Part shown: positions 55,334 through 64,000 of the stretch, piece by piece | How the letters are laid out: every line of letters starts with the position of its first letter | Numbering within the stretch: the first letter of the stretch is position 1 | Assembly (NCBI RefSeq): GCF_013255915.1 | Contig: NZ_CP053896.1 | Span: 1,736,001-1,800,000, forward strand | Reading direction: 5' to 3' | DNA: 64,000 bases | Origin: Providencia rettgeri | GTDB taxonomy: Bacteria > Pseudomonadota > Gammaproteobacteria > Enterobacterales > Enterobacteriaceae | Notes under the pieces: generated by a model | The model's database searches: none | Seen by the model: the letters and a program-made list of their open reading frames with translations, nothing else | What the model was told of the DNA's origin: nothing | Program-made: the position numbers and the translations under genes

Positions 55334-55591
55334 TTATTCTAATTCGCCCATCAGTTTAACTAAATGTTCAACGGCTTCTTTTTCGTCTTCGCCTTCAGCA
55401 GAAATTGTCACAACTGTGCCTTGCGTTAGGCCTAAGGTTTGTAATTTAAACAAACTTTTTGCGCTAGCGGATTTGCCGCCAGAAATTAAAGAAATGTCGG
55501 AAGAGAATGCTTTTGCTTCTTTTACGAATTGAGCTGCAGGACGAGTATGTAGACCATTTGGTGCCGTAATAGTAACTTCTTGCTGAAACAT
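55334..55591 (-). CDS. ptsH: PTS phosphocarrier protein HPr
   Basis: HPr carries phosphate from enzyme I to the EIIA proteins. At 85 residues the protein has the phosphorylation site H15 ([14 protein letters not shown]) and S46 in the regulatory loop ([15 protein letters not shown]), as in E. coli. Ribosome site GAGGAA. First gene of the pts operon; cysK lies upstream on the same strand behind a terminator. Confidence 0.98.
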   Translation of the reverse strand: MFQQEVTITAPNGLHTRPAAQFVKEAKAFSSDISLISGGKSASAKSLFKLQTLGLTQGTVVTISAEGEDEKEAVEHLVKLMGELE

Positions 55592-55893
55592 AGTATTTCC
55601 TCAATAACTTTCGTTTTTTTAATTACCCAGCCAATTGTAGATGAAATAGACTAGGTTTGCGTATAAGTTAGATTATTAACTTGAAAAAAGGTTTCCTACT
55701 TTGTGCGGTATCAACCCTTTTTCTGTTTTTCTTGCGAACTCGATACTTTTTTCTCGTTGGCAAATTATTTTACTCGCCCTAGAGGTTGGCTAAAAAGTGA
55801 TTAATTTCGAGGTGCAAAATAATTACTATGTTTAATACTAAACCCCGAATTATAAATCATCTCCATCCGTGCTAAAGTTTGATCTATGCCACA
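55592..55893 (-). promoter_or_regulatory. ptsH upstream region
   Basis: About 300 bp without a gene must contain the pts promoters. Half-sites resembling CRP boxes (for example TTTGTGCGG near 55700) occur, but no full palindrome or clear -35/-10 pair was identified. Confidence 0.35.
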
Positions 55894-55920
55894 AAAAAAG
55901 CACCATTTAGGTGCTTTTTT
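55894..55920 (-). terminator. Terminator after cysK
   Basis: An 11-bp stem (AAAAAAGCACC / GGTGCTTTTTT) with an ATTTA loop has T-runs on both strands and begins 24 bp past the cysK stop. Confidence 0.9.
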
Positions 55921-55943
55921 AACGATATTGTAACGAAGTTATG

Positions 55944-56897
55944 CTACTCAGCCGAGATGTCAGCAAACAGGGCTGTAGACAAATAACGCTCACCTGAAGA
56001 AGGTAAAATAACGACGATATTTTTACCTTTATAGGCAGGGTCTGCGGCAATTTTAGTGGCAGCAGCAATAGCAGCGCCTGATGATATACCCGCAAGAATT
56101 CCTTCTTTTTCCATCAGCTCACGAGCCGTTTTGATGGCTTCGTCATCGCTGATTTGAATGACCTTATCGAGTAATTTTAAATCTAAGTTACCCGGAATAA
56201 AACCAGCGCCGATCCCTTGTATTTTGTGAGGGCCCGGTTTAATTTCTTCGCCCGCTAAAGCTTGGGTAATAACAGGGGATGTTTCTGGTTCAACAGCCAC
56301 GATAGTCACATCTTTGCCTTTGGTGTTTTTCAGGTATTTTGCAATCCCTGTAATCGTCCCGCCCGTACCAACACCTGCGACTACAACATCGACATTGCCG
56401 TCAGTATCTTCCCAAATTTCAGGTCCAGTGGTTTTTTCATGGATTTCAGGGTTTGCTGGGTTATTAAACTGTTGAAGTAATAAGTATTTTTTAGGGTTGC
56501 TATTCACTATTTCTTCAGCTTTAGCTATTGCACCTTTCATGCCTTTTGCCCCCTCAGTTAAAACGAGGTTGGCACCTAATGCTTTGAGTAGTTTACGGCG
56601 CTCAATACTCATGGTTTCAGGCATGGTTAACGTCAATTTATAACCTCTCGCCGCAGCGACATAGGCTAAAGCGATACCCGTATTTCCACTAGTTGGTTCA
56701 ACTAATTCTTTGTCTTTGTTTAGGATACCTTTTTTCTCTGCATCCCAAATCATGTTAGCACCAATACGGCACTTAACACTGAAGCTTGGGTTGCGAGATT
56801 CCACTTTTGCTAAAATATTGCCATTACCAAAATGTTTTAGGCGAACAAGAGGGGTGTGGCCAATGGTCAACGAGTTATCATCATAAATTTTGCTCAT
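55944..56897 (-). CDS. cysK: Cysteine synthase A
   Basis: CysK is the main O-acetylserine sulfhydrylase. In this 317-residue PLP enzyme the cofactor Lys is K42 ([16 protein letters not shown]). The substrate loop is [19 protein letters not shown] and the phosphate loop is [16 protein letters not shown]. Ribosome site AAGGAT. Together with CysM, CysZ and CysPTWA in this window it covers sulfur uptake and the final step to cysteine. Confidence 0.98.
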   Translation of the reverse strand: MSKIYDDNSLTIGHTPLVRLKHFGNGNILAKVESRNPSFSVKCRIGANMIWDAEKKGILNKDKELVEPTSGNTGIALAYVAAARGYKLTLTMPETMSIERRKLLKALGANLVLTEGAKGMKGAIAKAEEIVNSNPKKYLLLQQFNNPANPEIHEKTTGPEIWEDTDGNVDVVVAGVGTGGTITGIAKYLKNTKGKDVTIVAVEPETSPVITQALAGEEIKPGPHKIQGIGAGFIPGNLDLKLLDKVIQISDDEAIKTARELMEKEGILAGISSGAAIAAATKIAADPAYKGKNIVVILPSSGERYLSTALFADISAE

Positions 56898-57077
56898 GGG
56901 ATATCCTTAAAAATCGGTTAGCCAGTAATGTAATCGGTATTAATTAAAAATAATGAGATGGATTCAACATACGTTAAGAACAAATTAATGCAAATATGAT
57001 TTGAGTATAAGCTTATAACGAAATGTTATTTTAGATCTAATAGTTCTAAGGAATAATTATAGTGTAACAATAATAAG

Positions 57078-57109
57078 TAAATAAAAGAGCGCAGGCGATA
57101 AACCTGCGC
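57078..57109 (-). terminator. Terminator after cysZ
   Basis: A perfect 7-bp GC stem (GCGCAGG / CCTGCGC) lies 14 bp past the cysZ stop. On the minus strand it is followed by TCTTTTATTTAC. Confidence 0.85.
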
Positions 57110-57123
57110 AATGATTTAATAGA

Positions 57124-57888
57124 TTAGTAGCGTGCGTAACGCTCACGATACCTGTCAACCCACATCAATGTTGCACCACAAACTGCAACAGGCATGATCA
57201 CTAAGTTGACAAAAGGCACCATCATTAACAAGCTAATGACGCCACCAAATTGAACGTTTCTCATCCGCTCTTTGGCAAGCGCCTGCTTCATTTCGTTAAA
57301 GCCAACACGGTGGTTATCAAACGGGTAATCGCAATATTGGATTGACATCATCCAAGCACCAAATAAAAACCACAGTACGGGGGCGACTGTTTGGCCAATA
57401 CCGGGTATGAAAAATAGGATTAATAACCCAATAGCGCGAGGTAAGTAGTAACCGATTCGGACAAACTCGCGCTTTATCATACGAGGAACATCTTTTAATA
57501 ACTCAGCAACACCGGTATCTGGTGATGGTTTACCCGTTAACTCGGCTTCGAGTTTTTCTGATAACCAACCGTTAAAAGGTGCAGCGATAATATTAGCAAC
57601 CGTACTAAAAAAATAGGTAAACACGAGCAAAATAGAGATAACAGCGATTGGCCAAATAACATAATCGAGCCATTGTAGCCAGTCAGGAACGTAACTCATC
57701 ACTTGGGCTATCCAGCCGCCAAGCTTTGTATATAACCACCAAAATGCGCCGCCTAAGAATAAAATATTGGCTAATAGGGGCAAAATAACAAAACGTTTAA
57801 TACCGGGCCGAGTGATTAATCTCCAGCCTTGTGTAAAATAATAAAAACCAGAATGGTCTTTTTGTGTCGAAAATGTCGATTGGGTCAT
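57124..57888 (-). CDS. cysZ: Sulfate transporter CysZ
   Basis: CysZ is a high-affinity sulfate permease feeding cysteine synthesis. The 254-residue protein is hydrophobic with four long membrane segments and typical blocks [35 protein letters not shown], and [17 protein letters not shown]. It sits upstream of cysK on the same strand and divergent from zipA, as in E. coli. Confidence 0.96.
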   Translation of the reverse strand: MTQSTFSTQKDHSGFYYFTQGWRLITRPGIKRFVILPLLANILFLGGAFWWLYTKLGGWIAQVMSYVPDWLQWLDYVIWPIAVISILLVFTYFFSTVANIIAAPFNGWLSEKLEAELTGKPSPDTGVAELLKDVPRMIKREFVRIGYYLPRAIGLLILFFIPGIGQTVAPVLWFLFGAWMMSIQYCDYPFDNHRVGFNEMKQALAKERMRNVQFGGVISLLMMVPFVNLVIMPVAVCGATLMWVDRYRERYARY

Positions 57889-58106
57889 ACTTCTTGTTCT
57901 CTCCTTTTCGGTTGACCATGTATCATATAGATATGAAATTAGGCTGACTAGCCATTATTCGCTTAAAAAAGCAGCAAATGAAAGCGGAATATTCTCTTTC
58001 TTGTAAGAAAATCGTTCTGGGGGTTGCACTTAGAGCAATTGAGAAATAATCTTAAGGAAGTTTCCGCCGTGTTGGCATTATCATTCATCAACTAGAGATA
58101 GCAGCG

Positions 58107-59090
58107 ATGCAGGATTTGCGTCTGATATTAGTGGTCGTAGGTGCGATAGCGATTGTCGCTTTATTACTGCATGGTTTATGGACCAGCCGTAAAGAGCGCT
58201 CAAAGTTATTTCGCGACAGACCCGTAAAACGTAGAAAAAACGATATGCAGGAGAATTCATCAGAATATGATGATTCTGCATTATTTACTGAAAATCAACC
58301 GACTCAGCAGGCGCCTGTTCATCCCGCTGCGACTGAGCCTGTATATCCGGTAAAAAATGAGTCTCCAGTTGAGCCTAATATACAGCCAAAAGCATCGGTT
58401 GAACCTGACATTATTATGAACAAGGAGCCTGAGGCTAAATCGCCGGTTCATAATGAGCCTACGATGCATCAACGTACTGAACCCGTTCATGTACCCGAAC
58501 AACTCACCATTAATATGAGTGAGGAAGTGATTGTTGAGCCAGCCACTGAAACTGTCGCTGAACCACATATTGATTCAACCAAATTGAGAGAAGAGCCTCA
58601 GCCGAGCACCTATGAACAAGAGACGCAGCATATTGAGAAGAGAGCTGAGCCGCAGGAAGATTCTGCTACAACAAGTAGCAAGGAGACAGTCCTGGTACTT
58701 CACGTAGCCGCTTTGCAAGGGCAGGAACTTCAAGGTGAATTATTACTGCAAAGTATTTTACAAGCCGGTTTCCAATTCGGGGAAATGAAAATATTCCATC
58801 GCCATGTGAACCCGTCTGGTACGGGGCCTGTTTTGTTTAGCTTAGCCAACATGGTGAAGCCTGGCTCATTCGACCCAGAGACAATGGCTGATTTTACCAC
58901 CCCAGGGGTTTCCATGTTTATGATGGTCCCGTCTTACGGTGATGCAGGGCAAAACTTCAAATTGATGTTGCAAGCTGCTCAACGTATCGCATCAGATGCG
59001 GGAGGGGTTGTTCTTGATGACGAACGCAAAATGCTGACACCTCAAAAAATAGAGGTGTATCATGCTCGAATTAGAAACACATTAAGTTAA
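58107..59090 (+). CDS. zipA: Cell-division protein ZipA
   Basis: ZipA anchors FtsZ filaments to the inner membrane. The 327-residue protein has an N-terminal TM helix (about 5-25, [18 protein letters not shown]) and a basic patch ([17 protein letters not shown]). A long Pro/Glu/Gln-rich flexible linker follows, with imperfect EPxxPE-like repeats (about 50-190). The C-terminal FtsZ-binding domain (about 193-325) includes [13 protein letters not shown] and [19 protein letters not shown]. Normal architecture; the linker is the only low-complexity part. Confidence 0.96.
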   Translation: MQDLRLILVVVGAIAIVALLLHGLWTSRKERSKLFRDRPVKRRKNDMQENSSEYDDSALFTENQPTQQAPVHPAATEPVYPVKNESPVEPNIQPKASVEPDIIMNKEPEAKSPVHNEPTMHQRTEPVHVPEQLTINMSEEVIVEPATETVAEPHIDSTKLREEPQPSTYEQETQHIEKRAEPQEDSATTSSKETVLVLHVAALQGQELQGELLLQSILQAGFQFGEMKIFHRHVNPSGTGPVLFSLANMVKPGSFDPETMADFTTPGVSMFMMVPSYGDAGQNFKLMLQAAQRIASDAGGVVLDDERKMLTPQKIEVYHARIRNTLS

Positions 59091-59103
59091 ATAAACGTTG
59101 AAC

Positions 59104-59130
59104 AAAACCCCCATTAATTGGGGGTTTTTT
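59104..59130 (+). terminator. Terminator between zipA and ligA
   Basis: A 10-bp stem AAAACCCCCA / TGGGGGTTTT with a TTAAT loop is followed by TT. It lies 14 bp past the zipA stop and ends 18 bp before ligA. Confidence 0.85.
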
Positions 59131-59144
59131 ATCTGTATGAGTGA

Positions 59145-61163
<2,019 letters not shown>

Positions 61164-61189
61164 TAGTGAACTATATTCAATTTAACTTA

Positions 61190-61221
61190 GTTGCCTACGA
61201 TCTCTGTAGGCAACAATTTTA
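61190..61221 (+). terminator. Terminator after ligA
   Basis: A perfect 9-bp stem (GTTGCCTAC / GTAGGCAAC) with a 7-nt loop is followed by AATTTTAT. Confidence 0.8.
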
Positions 61222-61358
61222 TACGCAGGTTGTTGTAAGTCTTAACTTAAATTCTCAGTAAAATTTCTGTGCAAAAAAAGCGAATGCTAGGAATTGTTAT
61301 AGTTGAAACGTGATCCCCTTCTTCTTTTTGCAAAATACACCTAGTAAGCTTTCATATT

Positions 61359-61378
61359 AATGTGACCTCTGTCTCATT
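61359..61378 (+). promoter_or_regulatory. Candidate CRP site upstream of nupC
   Basis: TGTGACCTCTGTCTCA (61361-61376) fits the CRP pattern TGTGA-N6-TCACA with one mismatch, 66 bp ahead of the nupC start. E. coli nupC is under CRP/CytR control, which makes the site plausible. Confidence 0.6.
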
Positions 61379-61441
61379 TAAATGTTGTCTATTACATAGA
61401 ATATGCACATAGACTGATTCTTAAATTTGTTGGAGTCGCAT

Positions 61442-62626
61442 ATGACCTCGATCCTGCATTTCGTTTTATCTTTAGTAGTAATTGCCGCTCTTGCCATTTT
61501 AGCCAGTAGTAACCGTAGAGGGATCCGTCCTCGCTATGTTGTTCAACTACTGGTTATTCAAATTGCATTAGCTTATTTGTTCTTAAAATCGAATATTGGC
61601 GAATCTTTTGTTCTTGGTGTGGCAGGGGTATTTACTCACTTGCTAGGCTATGCAGCAGAAGGGACTAAATTTATTTTTGGTGGCATGATTGAAGGGAACT
61701 TAGCATTCTTCTTCTTACAAGTGTTATGCCCAATCATCTTTATTTCTGCGTTGATCGGGATCTTACAGCACGTCAAAATTCTCCCTATCGTGATCCGTAT
61801 CATCGGTACCGTGTTATCGAAAGTGAATGGTATGGGTAAGTTAGAGTCTTTTAACGCAGTCAGTTCATTGTTACTGGGTCAGTCAGAAAACTTTATTGCG
61901 TATAAAGACCAATTGAACCGGATGTCAGACCGCAGAATGTACACCATGGCGGCAACTGCCATGTCAACGGTATCTATGTCTATCGTTGGGGCATACATGA
62001 CCATGTTAGAGCCGCGTTTTGTGGTCGCTGCATTGGTTCTAAATATGTTTGGTACTTTCGTCGTACTATCACTGATTAACCCGTATCCACCTGAAGGCGA
62101 AGAAGATATTCAAATGAGCAACCTGCACGAAGGGCAAAGCTTCTTTGAAATGTTAGGTGAATATATTCTTGCAGGGTTTAAAGTAGCGATTATCGTTTCA
62201 GCGATGTTGATTGGTTTTATTGCCCTCATTGCGATGATTAACGGTATTTTCTCAGCTGTATTCGGTATCGACTTCCAAACCATGTTAGGTTACGTATTCT
62301 ATCCATTTGCATGGATGCTCGGCATTCCTGCCGATGAAGCCTTACAGGTTGGCGGAATTATGGCAGTGAAAATGGTAACGAATGAATTCGTTGCGATGGA
62401 TGGCTTACAAGCGATTGCTGGTGGGTTATCTGAGCGTTCTGTTGGTATCTTATCCGTATTCTTAGTTTCTTTCGCTAACTTCTCATCCATCGGTATTATT
62501 GCAGGTGCGATTAAAGGCTTAGATGAGAAACAAGGTAATACCGTGGCTCGTTTCGGTTTAAAATTACTGTATGGTTCAACCTTAGTTAGCTTCTTATCCG
62601 CAGCGGTTGTTGGGTTAGTTTTGTAA
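61442..62626 (+). CDS. nupC: Concentrative nucleoside:H+ symporter NupC
   Basis: NupC imports pyrimidine nucleosides and adenosine with protons. The 394-residue membrane protein is close to E. coli NupC throughout. Examples are [66 protein letters not shown] and the C-terminal [15 protein letters not shown] with [17 protein letters not shown]. The start at 61442 has GGAG 6 nt upstream; an earlier TTG is rejected. A terminator follows. Confidence 0.95.
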   Translation: MTSILHFVLSLVVIAALAILASSNRRGIRPRYVVQLLVIQIALAYLFLKSNIGESFVLGVAGVFTHLLGYAAEGTKFIFGGMIEGNLAFFFLQVLCPIIFISALIGILQHVKILPIVIRIIGTVLSKVNGMGKLESFNAVSSLLLGQSENFIAYKDQLNRMSDRRMYTMAATAMSTVSMSIVGAYMTMLEPRFVVAALVLNMFGTFVVLSLINPYPPEGEEDIQMSNLHEGQSFFEMLGEYILAGFKVAIIVSAMLIGFIALIAMINGIFSAVFGIDFQTMLGYVFYPFAWMLGIPADEALQVGGIMAVKMVTNEFVAMDGLQAIAGGLSERSVGILSVFLVSFANFSSIGIIAGAIKGLDEKQGNTVARFGLKLLYGSTLVSFLSAAVVGLVL

Positions 62627-62650
62627 TCCACTAAAACATGTTAGATTAAG

Positions 62651-62679
62651 AAACGGCGTTCAAATGAGCGCCGTTTTTT
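62651..62679 (+). terminator. Terminator after nupC
   Basis: An 8-bp stem (AAACGGCG / CGCCGTTT) is followed by TTTATG, 25 bp past the nupC stop. Confidence 0.85.
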
Positions 62680-62706
62680 ATGCTTTGATACGAAAGAGAA
62701 ATAACA

Positions 62707-62922
62707 ATGGAAAAACAAGATCTCATTGATATGGCCAATACGTATATGCCATTTGGTAAATATAAAGGCTGTATATTAATTGATTTACCTGAAGAATATT
62801 TATTATGGTTCTATAAGAAAGGAGAGTTCCCTGCTGGACGTTTAGGGCAGTTAATGGAGATGACCCTAGGAATAAAAATAGAAGGCTTAGAAGGGCTGGT
62901 AAAGCCTTTAAAACGGGGTTAA
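62707..62922 (+). CDS. ypeB: DUF3820 family protein YpeB
   Basis: This 71-residue soluble protein is the counterpart of E. coli YpeB. It has the family core MPFGKYKGCILIDLPEEYLL and ends with EFPAGRLGQLMEMTLGIKIE. The MPFGKYKG segment resembles a quorum-sensing-like or exonuclease-associated module seen in other DUF3820 proteins, but the function is unknown. It is convergent with the MarR-type gene, their ends overlapping by 4 bp. Confidence 0.88.
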   Translation: MEKQDLIDMANTYMPFGKYKGCILIDLPEEYLLWFYKKGEFPAGRLGQLMEMTLGIKIEGLEGLVKPLKRG

Positions 62923-63338
62923 TCGTGGCCTAGTGCGTGAGTAATTTTCTGACTTAAAGTAATAAATAGTTTTTGTTCTTGGGGCGTTAATGCTGCTTTG
63001 ACCTTAGCTGCATTTTCAGCACGTCCTGTGGCTGCACGCTGCAAAAAATGATGCCCTTTGTCGGTTAAACGGGTGATCAGTTCCCGTCTATCTTCTTCAG
63101 ATTGATATTGCTCGACAAATTCATAAGATTTCAGAACTCGAAGAAATTTCGATAAATTTTGGCGAGAGAGGCCAAGTGATTGGCTTAACTGGCTTGGTGT
63201 TAAATCCCCTTTTAATCTCAATATCTCTAGCACATCATATTGACCCCAAGTTATTTGCTCTGGGGTAAAGCTAACTCTGCGCGCAACTAGCGTACATTGC
63301 AGCAGGGAAAGCGCATCTTCAAGAGAATTTGGCATCAT
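62919..63338 (-). CDS. MarR-family transcriptional regulator
   Basis: This is a 139-residue winged-helix regulator. The DNA-binding core is ITWGQYDVLEILRLKGDLTP, then SQLSQSLGLSRQNLSKFLRVLKSYEFVEQ with the wing YQSEEDRRELITRLTDKG (the DxR of MarR wings is present). The C-terminal helices would form the dimer interface. It probably represses the divergent oxidoreductase gene through the inverted repeats between them. The second Met (63335) is better spaced from the GGAG site and may be the true start. The ligand is unknown. Confidence 0.88.
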   Translation of the reverse strand: MMPNSLEDALSLLQCTLVARRVSFTPEQITWGQYDVLEILRLKGDLTPSQLSQSLGLSRQNLSKFLRVLKSYEFVEQYQSEEDRRELITRLTDKGHHFLQRAATGRAENAAKVKAALTPQEQKLFITLSQKITHALGHD

Positions 63339-63399
63339 GAAAACTCCGTAACATTCAATCTATTGAGTATATATTGATTTTAATAATAAGACGACCAGT

Positions 63400-63443
63400 T
63401 GATTAACTTTGGTTAATTAATTATAGTTAACTAAAGTTAATCA
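63400..63443. promoter_or_regulatory. MarR-type operator in the divergent promoter region
   Basis: Arms TGATTAACTTTGGTTAA (63400-63416) and TTAACTAAAGTTAATCA (63427-63443) are complementary at 16 of 17 positions. Each arm itself contains a TTAAC-N4-GTTAA-like dyad, the size of a MarR dimer site. The pair lies 15 bp before the oxidoreductase ATG. Confidence 0.75.
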
Positions 63444-63458
63444 TAATTGAGGTGAGCT

Positions 63459-64000
63459 ATGGGGAAGTTTAATCAGCGAGTGGCATTGGTTACAGGGGCA
63501 TCGACAGGTGTCGGTTTTACTATTGCACAAAAGCTGTATTCACTTGGCGCGATAACGGTAATTACGGGACGCAATGAGGTCGCTTTACAACAAGCCGCTA
63601 GAGAGATAGACCCAACAGGACAACGTGTCTATGCCATAAAAATGAATGTCGCAAATGCACAAGACTTTAAAACAACAGTCGAAAAAATTGAGCAACAATA
63701 CGGTGTTTTGCACTATTTGGTGAATAATGCGGGGATCACTGGACCTCATGGCGTCAATATTGAGGATTATCCTTTAGAGGCTTGGCATGAGGTGATTGAA
63801 ACCGATATAACAGGGACATTTCACGGTATGAAGTATAGTATTCCTGCGATTTTGCGTAGTGGTGGGGGAGCTATCGTAAATTTATCAGCTTGCAATGGGG
63901 TAACAGGAATAGCGGGTATAGCACCTTACACTGCAGCAAAGCATGCGGTACTGGGATTAACACGTTCCGCTGCCTTAGAGAACGCTCAAAAAGGTATCCG
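63459..64000 (+). CDS. Short-chain dehydrogenase/reductase, 3' end outside the window
   Basis: The first 180 codons are present. Classical SDR features are the cofactor loop TGASTGVGF (about residues 12-20), NNAG near residue 90, the Ser region VNLSACNG and catalytic Y-T-A-A-K near residue 157, followed by LGLTRSAALENAQKG. ATG 63459 has a GAGGTGAG site. The early Arg after beta-2 (TGRNE) points to NADP(H) preference, which is an inference. The substrate is unknown. It is divergent from a MarR regulator that probably controls it. Confidence 0.9.
   Translation, partial: MGKFNQRVALVTGASTGVGFTIAQKLYSLGAITVITGRNEVALQQAAREIDPTGQRVYAIKMNVANAQDFKTTVEKIEQQYGVLHYLVNNAGITGPHGVNIEDYPLEAWHEVIETDITGTFHGMKYSIPAILRSGGGAIVNLSACNGVTGIAGIAPYTAAKHAVLGLTRSAALENAQKGI

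Noticed and set aside
58280-58680. Low-complexity Pro/Glu repeats in zipA as a sign of an unusual protein
   Set aside because: ZipA proteins always have a variable Pro/Gln-rich linker between the membrane anchor and the FtsZ-binding domain.

Overview
The window looks like a chromosomal segment of a Morganellaceae enterobacterium, most probably Providencia. Base composition is low-GC (roughly 40% by eye). The core gene order (suhB-trmJ-iscRSUA-hscBA-fdx-iscX-pepB-sseB-yfhM-pbpC-ndk-rlmN-rodZ-ispG-hisS-yfgM-bamB-der, then hemF-ypeA-yfeY-yfeX, cysPTWA-cysM, crr-ptsI-ptsH-cysK-cysZ, zipA-ligA-nupC-ypeB) follows the E. coli backbone, with proteins that match E. coli orthologues nearly residue for residue at active sites. 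No rRNA, tRNA, CRISPR, prophage or IS element was seen.

Layout. (1) 1-4032, minus: a chaperone-usher fimbrial operon (major subunit, chaperone, usher, start of a further exported subunit); the usher frame is broken by one in-frame TAA. (2) 4452-11208: a sugar-acid module consisting of a three-gene TRAP transporter, uxaB (tagaturonate reductase) and lgoR on the minus strand, and lgoD (L-galactonate 5-dehydrogenase) divergent on plus. The gene set predicts uptake of L-galactonate and its conversion through D-tagaturonate to D-altronate. (3) 11311-23729: suhB, trmJ and the Fe-S assembly (isc) operon with two abutting IscR-type operators. The operon carries a terminator-like hairpin between iscU and iscA, and is interrupted between fdx and iscX by three tandem ERIC elements, an MFS transporter and a LuxR-like regulator. 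(4) 24046-41970: alpha-2-macroglobulin and PBP1C, ndk, rlmN, rodZ, ispG, hisS, yfgM, bamB, der, rluF. (5) 42092-47747: a protealysin-like M4 metallopeptidase, hemF, ypeA, yfeY, yfeX and a HicAB toxin-antitoxin with a long inverted-repeat operator. (6) 47748-57888: sulfate/thiosulfate uptake and cysteine synthesis (cysPTWA, cysM, cysK, cysZ) surrounding the PTS general genes (ptsH-ptsI-crr). (7) 58107-64000: zipA, ligA, nupC, ypeB, and a divergent MarR regulator/SDR pair that runs off the right edge.

Most of the window is conserved housekeeping DNA. The parts that deserve attention are the TRAP-linked L-galactonate cluster, the interrupted usher, the fdx-iscX insertion, the structured iscU-iscA spacer, the three 18-bp units ahead of ispG, the SseB homologue reduced to its C-terminal domain, and the HicAB and MarR operators. 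I found no clearly new defence or mobile system.
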